DNA of 64,000 nucleotides from Rhizodiscina lignyota (Eukaryota > Ascomycota > Dothideomycetes > Aulographales > Rhizodiscinaceae): assembly GCA_010015805.1 (NCBI GenBank), contig ML978122.1, forward strand, positions 372,001 to 436,000, given 5' to 3'. The notes under the pieces are model-generated. The model was not told where the DNA came from, did no database searches, and was given only the letters and a program-made list of their open reading frames with translations. This document shows positions 35,598-46,867 of the stretch, piece after piece (position 1 is the stretch's first letter; every line of letters begins with the position of its first letter). Position numbers and translations under genes: made by a program.

Positions 35598-37327
35598 ATG
35601 CAGAACGTTGTCCAGATCGAGGACCACAGCCCAAGGCCGGCTAAACGAGCAAAAACGACGAAGCAAGCTTCGTGGGAGGATTATAAGGATGACATCTACG
35701 AGCTCTATGCGGTCCAAAACCGTTCAATTGAAGACCTGATGAGCACCATGGCTGAAAAGGGTTTGCATGCTTCGTAGGTCTTTCGGCTGAAGTTGCCTGG
35801 GGTCTTTTCCCGCACAATTATTCTGCTACCTGTACATTCAAAGATAAGACATGTTTCGCTAATTCATGTGACAGACGACGAACGTATATGAAACGAATTA
35901 CAGAATGGGGCTTCAACAAGAAGATCCGTCGCGCCGAGAAGGAGCAGATGCTCCGCATCGAGCGTCATCGTAGCGCCATTGGAAAGCGCACTGTATTCCG
36001 CATCCGAGGACAAGAGGTGACGGCAGCGAAGCTCCGACGCGCTGCTCCTACTGTGGATGATCCTGCTCCGAGTCCAACAGAAAATGCAGACACGCCCTCC
36101 TGCATTAGTTATGAGACGCCAGAGAGCGGTGATCCATCAGATCCGGACAAGGACGTGGATGCAAGTGAGCCTGACGATACCCCTGTGTACACTCCGGCTT
36201 GGGCCACAGATCCCGCAGAGCACTTCTGGCGGACGAGGAATGCTGCGAGAAATAATGAGCTCTCTCTACGTCGGCATTCCAAACCTCCGTCGACAGGTGT
36301 ACCGCTACAGTATGAAAGAGATATGGTGACTTGGTATAACTTTCGAGATGATGACGAACACAGAGTTACAGAAAGCGATATGGAATCTCTGGAAATTGAC
36401 GAAACGGAGACTGGACCTGTTTATGATACTTCCATGCCCAAGCCATTCAACCTGAGGAAATTCCTGACCTCATCCATGCCTGGTTTGAATTATGACTTCC
36501 ATCAGATTGCAAGTGGGGAACAACTTGACGCTGCAGCTTCCCCAGCATATCTGACCGGTTCTTCTGCGGACTCTGTGTCAAGAATTGTCTCAGACGAGGA
36601 TATCGGCGACGCTGATCTGGGCTCGAATGACACTGTCTCCTCCATTTCCGATATTAGAAGCCAGTTTGATGGCAATCTGGGCCTCCATTTGACACTCTTC
36701 CGCGCAGAGCCAGCTCAAGGGGAAGATAGGGATAGAACGCGCTATCGGCATTTCAGCAACATCTTAGGTATTCTGAAATCCCGCTATGACCGTGAGGCAG
36801 CTACACTAGCTCTCATGGGTATGGTTTTCGGCGATGGAGATGTGGAGACTGAGGATCAAGCGAAGGATAAACTCGAGGTGCTACTGGAACAGCGCAATCA
36901 CTTGTACGGGTTTGAGCACAAGTATACACTTGATGCGTGTCTTGCAGGTGTCATCTTCCTCCTGGATGCCACCAGACTCGACGCCGAACAAAACACCTGG
37001 AGTCAACAGACCGTCTTTGCGAGGCTTGAGCGAGCGAGGAGCCTCATCCACAGGGTTTTTGCTGCCCATCTACGGGAGGAGACGGTTCGTGAGCTGCTAG
37101 GTGATGAGAGTGGCCACGACGTACTTCCGCCGGAGGATGTCGCTGATGAGGAGGCATCGGACCAGGCCGAACGTTTGATGGCGGATGTCGTGGAGCAGGC
37201 TGTACGCAGTCAGACTGTGCTGCATGCACTGGAGCTGCTTCCACGGTACCATAGGCAGTGGGCAGGCTATCATTGCTATAAGAGAGAAGAGTTAATGCGG
37301 GAGCGTCCAAGTCTCTTCACAATGTGA
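35598..37327 (+). CDS. Clr5-domain protein
   Basis: Exons 35598-35773 and 35875-37327 join in phase to 542 residues. Residues 20-80 match the Clr5 domain found at the N-terminus of many filamentous-fungal proteins: ASWEDYKDDIYELYAVQNRS, IEDLMSTMAEKGLHAS, then RRTYMKRITEWGFNKKIRRA; the intron cuts this domain, as is usual. A KRAKTTK basic patch precedes it and could be a nuclear signal. The middle is acidic and disordered. From about residue 340 the sequence is helical, including RYRHFSNILGILKSRYDREA and LEVLLEQRNHLYGFEHKYTL, with no named domain. A nuclear role is likely but the targets are unknown. Domain name from memory of CLR-5 in Schizosaccharomyces; the wider family is mostly uncharacterised. 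Confidence 0.86.
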
Positions 37328-37510
37328 GGCTGCCTGGGAAGGAAATGAGGTGGTCGTGGCTGCGGACCATATGCCTTAGGGCCGTGCTCTAGCATCTGCA
37401 GGTGCTCGGCCTTAAAACAACAAGCTACCGCATCATCTGCACTCATCGACACCTCCGCATCTGACACGTCGAGCTACACAGCACACTGCCTCCAAGTCCC
37501 ACGACTACGC

Positions 37511-39100
37511 ATGCCCCGACTTGCTAAAGCAAAATGGAAAAGAAGGGGGCGCCCTTCTGCGCGTGTCCTCTCGAGAGCAACAACGCTCCAGCCTCGAGAT
37601 CCTTCATCGTTGATGGGGATGTACATGACATATTCCACGCCTCCTCTTACGCGCCTGCCGCTCGAGATTCTACTCATAATCATCGAGCTTATGGACATCC
37701 GGTCCTTTTTTGCTCTGCGCCGTGTCAGCCGACACTTCTACGAGTCTACCTTCAGAGTGTTTGCGACCACGTTCTTTGCGGAGAAAAAATTCATGCTAGC
37801 CGAGTCCAGCTTGGAAGTATTGTTCAAAATATCGTGCCATCCTCGACTTTCGCAATACGTCCATTCTCTCAGCTTCTCGACGTGTCGTTCCACCCCTGAC
37901 ATCAGGTGCGACGTACATCACTCTAAATACAGCACCGAAATCTATGGCGGCGGTTTCCACCCGAGCAATCACTACAAAATCGAATCCTACCCACACTTCC
38001 AATTCTACGAGCAGCAACAATCTGACCACAAGTCTCGATCTTTCAGAGAATTGCTCGTTCCGGCTTTCCAAAACCTCGAGAATCTAAAGAGCATCTGTGT
38101 ACGGAATTGGCACGAGCATTGGAGCGGCAACTTCGCATCTACTCGATTCTCCGCATTCGGTGTCAAGAGTGCACAACAAGGCAACATGAGGATGACCTCA
38201 TGTCACAGCTTCGAGGTCGACGCGGATTATCTTACATATCTCACTCATGAGGTCTTCGTAGCTCTCCGTCACAGCAGAACTGAATTGGATACATTCATTG
38301 TCGAAGGCAACCGTCGAGGCGTTTGGCGACCCTTACGCAGCGGACTTAAGCTTATCAAACTCATCGGACCTGATCTGCTTGATCAAGCAGGTAACAATGA
38401 CCCATTTGTGTGGCGTGCGTGCAAGAAATTGGTTCTACCGATATATCCGGACAGAACAGAGTATCTTCAAGAAAACGCGACTCGAAACTTCACGCAAGCC
38501 GTGTCCGATTTCGTCGGTGCGCTTCTCGAGACATCAAGCCTCGAGGATCTCACTTTGAACTTTCCCCAATCGTATTACCACGACCCTGGGTATCGGGGCC
38601 ATCGACACCTTCACCCCTCGAAGATTTTTTCAATCTTCGCACACAGTTGGCTGCACGTGCTGCCTCTCCGCAGGCTCTGCTTGAGTGTGGGCGACTATGA
38701 CGCGACCGACTTGTCGCTACTCATATGCAAGCAATCGCTATCACGCACGCTAGAGCACCTCGTCCTGTCGAAGATGTCCCTCCTTGGCGACTGGGCAGAA
38801 CTTCTTGCCGGCTTGTTTGAACACGTCAACGACCTCAAGACCATCACGATGGAGGACCTGCACCAGAGTGCAGAGGGTTATGAGGGACTCTATCACGTGT
38901 ATTTTCACGCTGGCTCGACTTGGCCACCTCAGAATGAGAACATCGTGCGGGGAGTTAAGGAGTCTGGGGTGGAGCAGGTCCTTCAGCGCATAATCACGCC
39001 GAATATGCCTGAATGGGAGGTGGTGGAGCAGATCTTGGAGGGCGAAGACGATGAGGAGGTGGGAGAAGAGGAGGTGGGGGAAGAGGAGGAGGAGCAGTAG
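37511..39100 (+). CDS. F-box protein with acidic C-terminal tail
   Basis: Single exon, 529 residues. Residues 46-82 form an F-box: LTRLPLEILLIIIELMDIRS followed by FFALRRVSRHFYEST, the Skp1-binding element of SCF ubiquitin ligases. The remainder is weakly leucine-rich (for example SLEDLTLNFPQSYY and LPLRRLCLSVGDYDATDLSL), consistent with a substrate-binding region. The N-terminus is strongly basic (AKAKWKRRGRPSARVLSR), with a GRP core like an AT-hook or a nuclear signal. The C-terminus is a run of Glu with Val and Gly (EEVGEEEVGEEEEEQ). The start is the first Met in frame; Met36 or Met39 are alternatives that would drop the basic segment. The substrate is unknown. Confidence 0.85.
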   Translation: MPRLAKAKWKRRGRPSARVLSRATTLQPRDPSSLMGMYMTYSTPPLTRLPLEILLIIIELMDIRSFFALRRVSRHFYESTFRVFATTFFAEKKFMLAESSLEVLFKISCHPRLSQYVHSLSFSTCRSTPDIRCDVHHSKYSTEIYGGGFHPSNHYKIESYPHFQFYEQQQSDHKSRSFRELLVPAFQNLENLKSICVRNWHEHWSGNFASTRFSAFGVKSAQQGNMRMTSCHSFEVDADYLTYLTHEVFVALRHSRTELDTFIVEGNRRGVWRPLRSGLKLIKLIGPDLLDQAGNNDPFVWRACKKLVLPIYPDRTEYLQENATRNFTQAVSDFVGALLETSSLEDLTLNFPQSYYHDPGYRGHRHLHPSKIFSIFAHSWLHVLPLRRLCLSVGDYDATDLSLLICKQSLSRTLEHLVLSKMSLLGDWAELLAGLFEHVNDLKTITMEDLHQSAEGYEGLYHVYFHAGSTWPPQNENIVRGVKESGVEQVLQRIITPNMPEWEVVEQILEGEDDEEVGEEEVGEEEEEQ

Positions 39101-40536
39101 GAAGTGGAAGGGGGGAATAAGCAGAGCGATGAGGGGTAGAGGATAGAGGGGTCCCTGGGACCCATGTATGATAGAATTCCTCAATGAAGTGATGTTATTT
39201 TGGAGCTAGAAGACACATTCTTTCATATCGCATGCTACTTCCAATCCCGTGACCTATATGCTCGACGAGTAGGCACTGAGATAGAACGCAGATCTTACCG
39301 AATATGAGCCTCAAGCAGATAAAGAGGTGTTTTTCGTGACTTGGAGGCTCTCGAAATGAGAACAAACTGACAGGATAGAGACGCCCGAATGGTCTACCCT
39401 TCTTTTCAGTGTGTAGGCGTAAGATTGGGAGCGCATTACCAGCTTTAATGTGGCGTTTAAAACCTGGCCGGTCATTTTGTAAACGATCGGGCATCCATAT
39501 TTAGATAGCGCCTTCGGACGTCTTGTAACATCAAAAGAGTATGGATTCTTAGTCTTAAGATCGAAGTGGGATGCTCATGCAAAGCCAGTAGAAGAAAGCT
39601 TGCTAAAGAAGGGACGATACTTTGAACGGGGGTGTAAAGGTCGTCTAAGAAGGGTTGCTACAACGTAAGTGTAATCCAACTATCTACACTATGGCAATGG
39701 TGGAAGGAGACACGGAGTCGAAAGCCTTCATTCATTCACTTTGACAGCGCGACGAAAGAAATACCAAGCGTTCAAGTCAAGATCGCAGTGCCAGTGGTCG
39801 TCCTTAAACCCTCCAGCCAAGTTATGATAGTGGGGACACCTAAAGTGTGAGCAGAGTAGAGGCGGCTTCTGGTTAAAGTCTATCTGTAACTTGGCAACGA
39901 TAACAGCACAGCGAAAGAGATGTTATAAAGCTATCGAGCCATGTTTGAAGTATTGGTGGCTGACCTGTTTTCGAACCTCGAGTTGGATTACAATAGAAGA
40001 ATTTCTAAAGTCGTCGGCAGGATGGAGGGGGCTTCTGGTCCGAGTTCAGCGATAACTCAACAATGCTTTGACTCCAGGCGACCATCCTTCAAATCTAGTG
40101 AGATCAACAAGACAAGTGGCCTTGAGGTATCATTAACAAGTGTTCTTCGGAAATGGTGAGCTTCTTGCAATTTAAGCGTGCATCCCTTCCCCGCAAAGAT
40201 CGACATACCGGCTAAGAACAATACCTCTTCCTGCATCCTCTTTCAGGAAGTTCCTGCTCGCAAGCAGGCCGAAACCTCGTATGCAGGTACAATTACGCCC
40301 GAAATGCCTACAAACAGCATAGTTGCCGCCATGAGGCTCGGGGTTGGTCGAGATCTTCCTTGATTTGGACCTTACGGGGAAATATGGCCGCGAGCGGGGC
40401 GTTACATCTGCTACATCACCTGTGAAAATGTTACTTCATGTTCATACTATAGATCTATATATTCCGGACAATTTATCATATAGGTGCAAGTATCTCAGCG
40501 CCCATTCCATTGCTTCGCGGGTTCAGCCAATCCAGA
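39101..40536. other. Intergenic: alpha-galactosidase promoter region
   Basis: About 1.4 kb with no supportable gene. Open frames at 39195-39494 (minus) and 39941-40159 (plus) have no recognisable product. The right part must hold the promoter of the secreted glycosidase. Confidence 0.45.
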
Positions 40537-42003
40537 ATGTTACGCCTTTCCCTCCTCTCCGTGGCGCTGGCAGGTCTTGTTCACTCTACTTCTTTGACTG
40601 TGCTCAAGACTACCACGACGCCAAATGGCTTCCACGAAGCTGCAAGAGGTTGGAACTCCTTCGGGATTCAGGCCAACCCTAATACTACTCCCTCATGGAC
40701 CGGCTTCAACCAAGGCAATGTGACCCCAGAATGCGATGTTCTTGCGACTGCTCCATTCAAAGCAGCCGGATATCAATACTGCAGTCTCGACTCGGGATGG
40801 TCCACCAACAATGGAGATCAATACGGCAGGCTCCTCTATGATCCGACGCTGTTCGATCTTCCGAGCTTCGCAGACCATCTTCACGACGAGGGTCTGAAGC
40901 TCGGTGTTTATGTGCTGCCAGGAGCGTTTTGTTCGGACGGCAACAAGACTATCAAAGGTACCACGATCAAGTTAAACAGCACTTATAACGGTAACAATGA
41001 TGGCTTCCTGCGCTGCGATTTCGATTTCTCGAAGCCGGGCGTCCAAGAGTGGCATAATTCAGTGGTGGATCTCTTCGCTTCCTGGTAAGCACAACAACAT
41101 TAGCTAGCGCAGCAGTTCACTGAGCTAATTCTTCACAGGGGTGTTGATTTCATCAAGCTAGACTTTGTTACTCCAGGCAGTCCGGACAACGGCGCTCATC
41201 TTGTAGCTAACAACAGCGGCGCCGTGATTGCGTACCACAACGCTATCGCACAGTCTGGTCGGCAAATGCGCCTCCATATCTCCTGGAAACTTGAGCGCAA
41301 CGACACGTACTACGACATCTGGCGTGCCAATGCAGACAGCATGCGCACTGACCAAGATATTAACAACAGCGGCGCCAACAACTTTACGATGTGGCAGACA
41401 GTGCAGCGAGCGATCGACAACTACCGCCAGTACATCGTTCTGCAAATCCCGAAGAACCAGCCCATCAGCATATACCCGGACATGGACAACCTGTTTGTTG
41501 TGAACTCCGCGAACATCTCTGGAGTAACAGATGCGGAACGTCAAAGTATCATAAGCCACTGGATCGGTGCGGCAGCAAATCTGATCCACGGCGGTGATTT
41601 GGAGAACATTGACGATCTGGGATTAAAGCTTGCCACAGATTCAGATGCATTTGCAGCTGCTGATTTCAGTGCGCAATACCCGATGCAGCCGCGTAACCCA
41701 GGAACTGGTGGCACTGATGCCCAGCAGTTGCAGGCATGGATAGGTGGGCCAAGTGACGATGGAGAAGCGGTGGTGATTCTAGCGAATTATGGACCAGCAG
41801 GACCCCAAGCAGGTTTCAACACTAGCATCGCCAGGGTCCAGACGGTTTCAGCGAGCTTGGATGACCTCGGCATCGATGGCTCCGGGTGGAACGTTTTCAA
41901 TATATGGGATAAGACTAACTCGTCAGTTTCGAGTGGTGGCTCGTTGAGCGCAGACTTGGACGAAGGCGAAAGCGTTTTCCTGAAGTTGACAAAATCTGCT
42001 TGA
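40537..42003 (+). CDS. Secreted GH27-type alpha-galactosidase
   Basis: Hydrolyses terminal alpha-linked galactose from plant oligosaccharides or galactomannan outside the cell. Exons 40537-41084 and 41139-42003 join in phase to 470 residues. A signal peptide (MLRLSLLSVALAGLVHSTS) is followed by ARGWNSFG and GYQYCSLDSGWS, then LKLGVYVLPGAFC. The nucleophile is Asp191 in VDFIKLDFV, where many GH27 enzymes have KYDNC or KLDWC. The likely acid/base is Asp256 in MRTDQDI, followed by NFTMWQTVQRAID. IYPDMDNLFV and HWIGAAANLIHGGDLENID correspond to the conserved PDMLEVG-type and SPL-type regions but are divergent. The C-terminal 110 residues form a beta domain. Several Asn-X-Ser/Thr sites suit a glycoprotein. 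The family call is firm; exact specificity is less so. An upstream Met at 40510 would bury the signal peptide. Confidence 0.88.
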
Positions 42004-42571
42004 TTTATACTTTTGAAATCTACGAAAGAAAAGAGACGAGGAAACCAAAAAATAATAAAAAGTTAACTTGATTTCGCCAGCCAAATGTCAATTGAGCTCC
42101 GGAGAAGCGTCATTCGTGCAGTTGACGCGAAGATTGTAAAAAGCCTGCGACAGCCACAGGCAAGAGTGTATGAAAAAGGTAGCTCCAGTCGTGCGTATCC
42201 AGCTGCGGCCCCAGTGGTCCTCATGAGACATGCCTCAGTAACTCTGCAAGAACGAGCGTAGGCAATGGGGCGTATCGTCATCCGTAGAAATCGAGCCGCG
42301 AGACGTAATTTGTAGCAAAGGTACCACCCGGTAGCTGTTGCGCAATCTAAAGTGCGTTCCCACTGAAGCCCAATCCCAGAGACGAATGCCAAAGAACAAA
42401 CGTGAATTGGTTACGTATCATGAGTAAACCCGATCAGCTTTTGCACCCAAAGAGAGACCATTGGGAAACGCAAACACCAGAGACGGTCAGGTAGCGCAGC
42501 AGTCGTGCATGAGCTGTTGGAAGTCTGCATCAGAATGGACTCAGAGATCTCGCGGACGATGCCGTGCCTGG
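42004..42571. other. 3' flank between convergent genes
   Basis: About 570 bases between two convergent genes. Contains a polyadenylation-type AATAAA at 42054. Nothing else seen. Confidence 0.5.
42054..42059 (+). terminator. AATAAA polyadenylation signal of the alpha-galactosidase gene
   Basis: AATAAA lies about 50 bases after the stop codon in an A-rich context. This is a plausible 3'-end signal; fungal signals are degenerate, so confidence is moderate. Confidence 0.45.
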
Positions 42572-43399
42572 TCAAAATACCATTCCTCCCCACATGGCTG
42601 ATGATATGGTGCCTGACTTAAAGCGCTCGCCTGTCGACTCCTTTGCCATCATGAAAATCTCATTCACCACACCAATAACATTATCAGTGATAATGTCGTA
42701 TGGCTTCTCATCATCGATGACACCCAACTTATCGGCAAGGGGATAGCTCTTCTTGAGCTTCCCTTTCAGAGCACAGACGATAGCATCTGTGGAACCAGTC
42801 GTGGTTATTGGCGGCTTCTTAGACCTTTTCTTTGCTTTGAGTGGTCCAGGGGCGACGGGAATTGCAGGATGCCCGTCTACGACGTCTGGGACTTGACTTC
42901 CGCCTAAATCATTGTTGACTGCCGGCTGTTCATGGTGTGTCTTCTTGGCCTGTGGCCATTCTAGAGTCACGACACCTTTGGGGAATTCCCCGCTTGTATA
43001 GATGTTGAGCTCGATGTAAACACGATTCGCTTCCATGAAAGACACAGTCACCCGTCGCAGTATTTTGCTGTTTTCTGGGCCGATGCGTTGAACCCACGCA
43101 GTCAGTGGGGAGACTTTGTTGAACCGAGGGGCCGGCCTGAAGACAAAGTGATTCTCTGAGTAATACATCCCAGAGGCTTCTCCACGTGTCTGCTTGGACC
43201 CTTTGATAATGGCGGGGAGCCTGTATCGCTCAGGGCCTTTCGCTTTCATTGCGATGGGGTTTGGAGACACCACTGCGAGACGGTAGATACGTTCCCTTAT
43301 GTCCTTCTTCAATTTCAAGAACGGGAACGGAGGACCTGGCGCAAATCTCGTAAGAGCAGCCTCGACAGCAGCCAGTTTTTTTGCTCGTAATTCGTCCAT
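42572..43399 (-). CDS. Uncharacterised 275-residue protein (2EXR-like family)
   Basis: Single exon. The N-terminal half follows a pattern common in Dothideomycetes: PFPFLKLKKDIRERIYRLAV, RLPAIIKGSKQTRGEASGMY and YSENHFVFR, then WVQRIGPENSKILRRVTVSF. Such proteins resemble degenerate F-box or 2EXR domains (leading helix, then a test against Tyr-x-x-Asn). The middle is basic and disordered (PLKAKKRSKKPP) and could be a nuclear signal. Function is unknown. Confidence 0.75.
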   Translation of the reverse strand: MDELRAKKLAAVEAALTRFAPGPPFPFLKLKKDIRERIYRLAVVSPNPIAMKAKGPERYRLPAIIKGSKQTRGEASGMYYSENHFVFRPAPRFNKVSPLTAWVQRIGPENSKILRRVTVSFMEANRVYIELNIYTSGEFPKGVVTLEWPQAKKTHHEQPAVNNDLGGSQVPDVVDGHPAIPVAPGPLKAKKRSKKPPITTTGSTDAIVCALKGKLKKSYPLADKLGVIDDEKPYDIITDNVIGVVNEIFMMAKESTGERFKSGTISSAMWGGMVF

Positions 43400-44298
43400 A
43401 CTTTCTTTTGAAACGAAGCGTTGGTGATGATCTGTATCAAATCATTATACATGTACAGCCTCCATAAAGATAGGTGAGACGAGATTGTAAGCCGAACACT
43501 CATATGTTGAGGATGTGGGTAGCAATGAAATATGATGAAGAAAAGGAAACATACGGTGATGAATCAAGTTAACTGCTGGTCGATGTATCTTTGCATGCCG
43601 TCGACCTCAGTCTTTCCAGCCTGTATGATATAAGATTAAGAAGAAGATTAATACGGTAATTGTAGAGAAAGCTTACAGAGATTAAGTATCTAATATGAGA
43701 CTAAAATAAGAGATCAGCAGCTGCACTTGAAGTTAATAGAGCAGATGACCTTACTATATCCGTAACGTCTCTGTGGCGCTCAAATTCAGTGCGAGCAAAG
43801 CGTCGGAGTTCTTGTCGTGTAGCAGAATCGCGAATTTCTTGATGATGGTGATGATGATCAGCAACAAAGAGTGTGAAGGAAGTTGAGAGGGAGGACGCAC
43901 TGTTAGTCGACCTTATTATAGTCCTCCAAAGACTGATAGCTCGCTGCCTCTGAATGAACTAGAGACAGTCAACGAGTTGGAAAAAGACAACGATGGAGTT
44001 GAACGTAAAGAATTGCATACGTGATCGAGGCCAAGGGGCGGTCCCTTTCCGCGAAAGGAGCGTTTAGAAGAAGTTGACGCATAGCGGCGGATGAAATACA
44101 TTTGAACTCGTACTATCAAAGATGAGGCTCCAGTTGAAGAGAAGTTCGTGGAAATGATGCACAAAACTTGAAGGAGGTTTCTCCCCTGTCAGACCTGCCG
44201 AAGATTGCCCGAGCGTCTCTCGTGACTTCGCGTTCGCGATTTCAAACGCGTCATCTTACTGCCTTGACGCGCTGAATGCTCCCGTCTCTCTGTTCATC
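43400..44298. other. Divergent promoter region
   Basis: About 900 bases between two genes transcribed away from each other. A GATGATGGTGATGATGATCA triplet-rich run occurs near 43839. No supportable gene. Confidence 0.5.
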
Positions 44299-45000
44299 AT
44301 GAAGCGAAAGTCCTACGTTGTCTCTGCTGTCAGAGTTCAACAATTGGCTTCTCACAAGATGGCATCTTCCGAGCCTCAGAAGCTTGTTGATGAGGCAAAC
44401 GCGCTTTCATGCTCCAAATTCATCGAAAAATTCATTCGATCCGGCGAACAAGAACTGAAATTTGCAACAACTTCAGGGGCGCAGTTGAGGATTGAAGCTT
44501 GCCGGTCGGAAAAATTATCAGAAGCAGATTTCACGGCATGCTTCAGTCTCATTCGAGATACTTCATCAACCGCGTATAAAAACTCCTCACGAGGCTGGCG
44601 TCCTTCGGCGAAGAAAGAAGAGATGCGCGAGGAGGACATGTGGTATCTTCTTGTCAGACCTGAGAGCAGTGTCGAAGCTTCTACTGTCTCAGCATTCATC
44701 TCATTCATGATCACCATTGAAGACGATTATCCGGTCGTATACGTCTATGAGATCCATATTTCCTCCGCGCTGCGAGGACAGAAGCTCGGTGCCCATCTCA
44801 TGGACATCATCGAAACGGTTGGGCGGAAGTCCAGAATGAACAAGGCAATGTTATCCGTGTTCACGTCGAATGAAGGAGCCGAGCGGTTCTATCGCAAAAG
44901 AGGATATGAGATCGACGACTTTTCGCCGCAAGAACGAAGACTAAGAGGTGGAAAAGTGAAACGGCCAGACTATGTTATCCTGAGCAAGGCGCTTCAATGA
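44299..45000 (+). CDS. NAT4: N-alpha-acetyltransferase NatD (Naa40/Nat4)
   Basis: GNAT enzyme that acetylates the N-terminal Ser of histones H4 and H2A. Single exon, 233 residues, close to the family length. Family signatures include SSRGWRPSAKKEEMREEDMW followed by YLLV (compare [20 protein letters not shown] in animal NAA40), a beta strand VVYVYEIHI, and the acetyl-CoA loop LRGQKLGAHLMDI (residues 158-170). Then come MNKAMLSVFTSNEGAERFYR and YEIDDFSPQE, the substrate-side signature. The N-terminus is basic (MKRKSYVV). Met21 is an alternative start. It is convergent with PIG-U, with a gap of only 118 bases. Confidence 0.92.
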   Translation: MKRKSYVVSAVRVQQLASHKMASSEPQKLVDEANALSCSKFIEKFIRSGEQELKFATTSGAQLRIEACRSEKLSEADFTACFSLIRDTSSTAYKNSSRGWRPSAKKEEMREEDMWYLLVRPESSVEASTVSAFISFMITIEDDYPVVYVYEIHISSALRGQKLGAHLMDIIETVGRKSRMNKAMLSVFTSNEGAERFYRKRGYEIDDFSPQERRLRGGKVKRPDYVILSKALQ

Positions 45001-45118
45001 GGGAGCGCATATTCACGGCGGGTTGGCTTGAATCTTGGGAACATCTGTCGAGCATAAGACTTTCTATTTTGGCCGCCGGGTATCTCCCGAGCAGTAGGGG
45101 TATCTCCCATATCCAGCA

Positions 45119-46651
45119 TCACACCCTTCTCACCTCCTTTCCTCTCATATCCGGACGTTCCACTTCCCACTCATCTCTCAGCACCGCGTATATTGCATCG
45201 GCTAGTATGACTGTGAGTCCGAGACTCCAGACGAGGGTGATGGCATAGAAAAAGTTGGCGTTTCCACTCCCTGCATAGACCCACAAGTGGTAAAAGGCTG
45301 GTCCGAGAAGGGTGCAGTACAGCAACGACGACACTGCGGGAAATGTGTATCGCATTACTGTGAATTAGATTAGCTTATCGCGTTCGATGTCCACCATGGT
45401 GTATACCGAGAGTATTCGAGAACCGACTTACATGGAAACACATGGCGAAAGGCGCCCAAGAAACTCAAAAACAGACCGGCTTCTCCCACCGCTGGGTACG
45501 GCGCATACACACTCACTACACCAAGCAACGCACATACTACGAAGAGTGGTTGCGTTCGAAACCGGATGGATAGAGCTGGCATGTATGCGAACATGTGTAG
45601 CCAAAATACGCCCAAGAAGAAGGCTCGGAAGGAGTCGAACATTTCGGTGAAGAAATACCACCACAGTCCGACGTTGGGAGTGAGCGACGGGAGTAGTATG
45701 ATATGGAGGTAGTGGGCATTCAGGAAGGACCATGAGGAAGTGAGGCCGTAGGATAGCAGTAAGAGTGCTACTATGGTGGCGAAGAAAAGGGATGTGTAAC
45801 GGATCGTAAATGTCAAGGCGTTCGATGTGGTCGATTGGATCTGTTTTGACGAAGGGTCGGAGTCCGAGGTTGAAGGCGGTTTGCCATTTGATTGTTCGAC
45901 TGGCTTTGCACTCGACTGCGCATCGTAGCACAATATGAGGAGAGGTGGAAAGAGTAGCAGCGGATACAGGGAGAGATATGATGCCAATGCCAGAGCAAGT
46001 ATAAACGTGATACTCTGTCCTGTGGCTGCGCGCGATGTAGCCTGGAGAATTAATGTATGGGTAAAGACGCTTGTCGGTCGCGCGAGGCACGTCAGAACGA
46101 TGAAAGGGTTAAATAAATATCTGCATAGCAACGATCTTGTCAGCCAAATGTTCATATTGAATGCTATGTCTCCATACCCAGCAGCAATGGTGGTACTACT
46201 CCGCCGAAGCTCTCTTCGAGATGATGTAAAAAGGCGCGATGAGACGGCCACGCCAGTGTCCGCAATCTTCATCAGCGCATCCGCACCAACTAGATCTGCC
46301 ACCACATATAGTAGACTCGTCGCTAACGGGTATCTTTGCGCGTTTGGAAGGAGAGAGAAAAGCGGAAGTAGCAGCGGTGATTGGTGGTAGGTTCCTCCAT
46401 CGAAAGGAGACACATTGCGATTATATAGAAACAATCCTTCTTGTACTATGCAGAGCAGTTAGCTAAGAATACCCCCAAACCGGAAACATTTCTATAATGG
46501 CACACTTACGCCTCTTAAAGCTCGTTACTGGCGTCGAGAGCTCGACTCTGCCAGCGAGGACATCTGGTAAAGAAGGGAAGGCAGTGAACAGCAGAAGACG
46601 TAGCGCAGCTGCAGAGCCGAACAGCAACGCCTTTTGCTTGTCCACATCCAT
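45119..46651 (-). CDS. GAB1: GPI transamidase subunit PIG-U (Gab1/Cdc91)
   Basis: ER membrane subunit of the complex that attaches GPI anchors to proteins; thought to bind the lipid substrate. Exons 46510-46651, 45432-46445 and 45119-45357 join in phase to 464 residues. Family signatures: an N-terminal helix AAALRLLLFTAFPSLPDVLA followed by GRVELSTPVTSFKRLQEGLF, then NVSPFDGGTYHQSPLLLPLF. Many hydrophobic helices follow, with TPNVGLWWYFFTEMFDSFRA near the middle and YPAVGEAGLFLSFLGAF towards the end, and a polar segment of about 40 residues (PVEQSNGKPPSTSDSD). The C-terminal helix is followed by a short charged tail. It shares a 216-base promoter with NOP7. Confidence 0.95.
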
Positions 46652-46867
46652 CGGGCAAATATTATCGACTCATAAGCTTCTCCATGCCCAAGAATTGTTG
46701 ACGGCCGCACCTGGGTGTGCTCTGGCTTGACGATCGTCGCGCTCGGGTTTTCGTCAGCCCTACCGGTGAAACGTCGGGTATACTCTATTTTTCATGTGGG
46801 CAGAATTTCTCGAACTTTTTTCTGGAGGTCGACATTGAAGCCGCACATTCAAGACACAACCCATAGC
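46652..46867. promoter_or_regulatory. Short bidirectional promoter of PIG-U and NOP7
   Basis: Only 216 bases separate the two start codons, so both core promoters and leaders must be packed here. No clear TATA box was recognised. Divergent housekeeping pairs of this type are common in ascomycetes. Confidence 0.6.

Noticed and set aside
45428-46090. 220-codon minus-strand frame inside the PIG-U gene
   Set aside because: It lies in another frame of the same strand, across the large PIG-U exon, and lacks membrane helices; it is a shadow.
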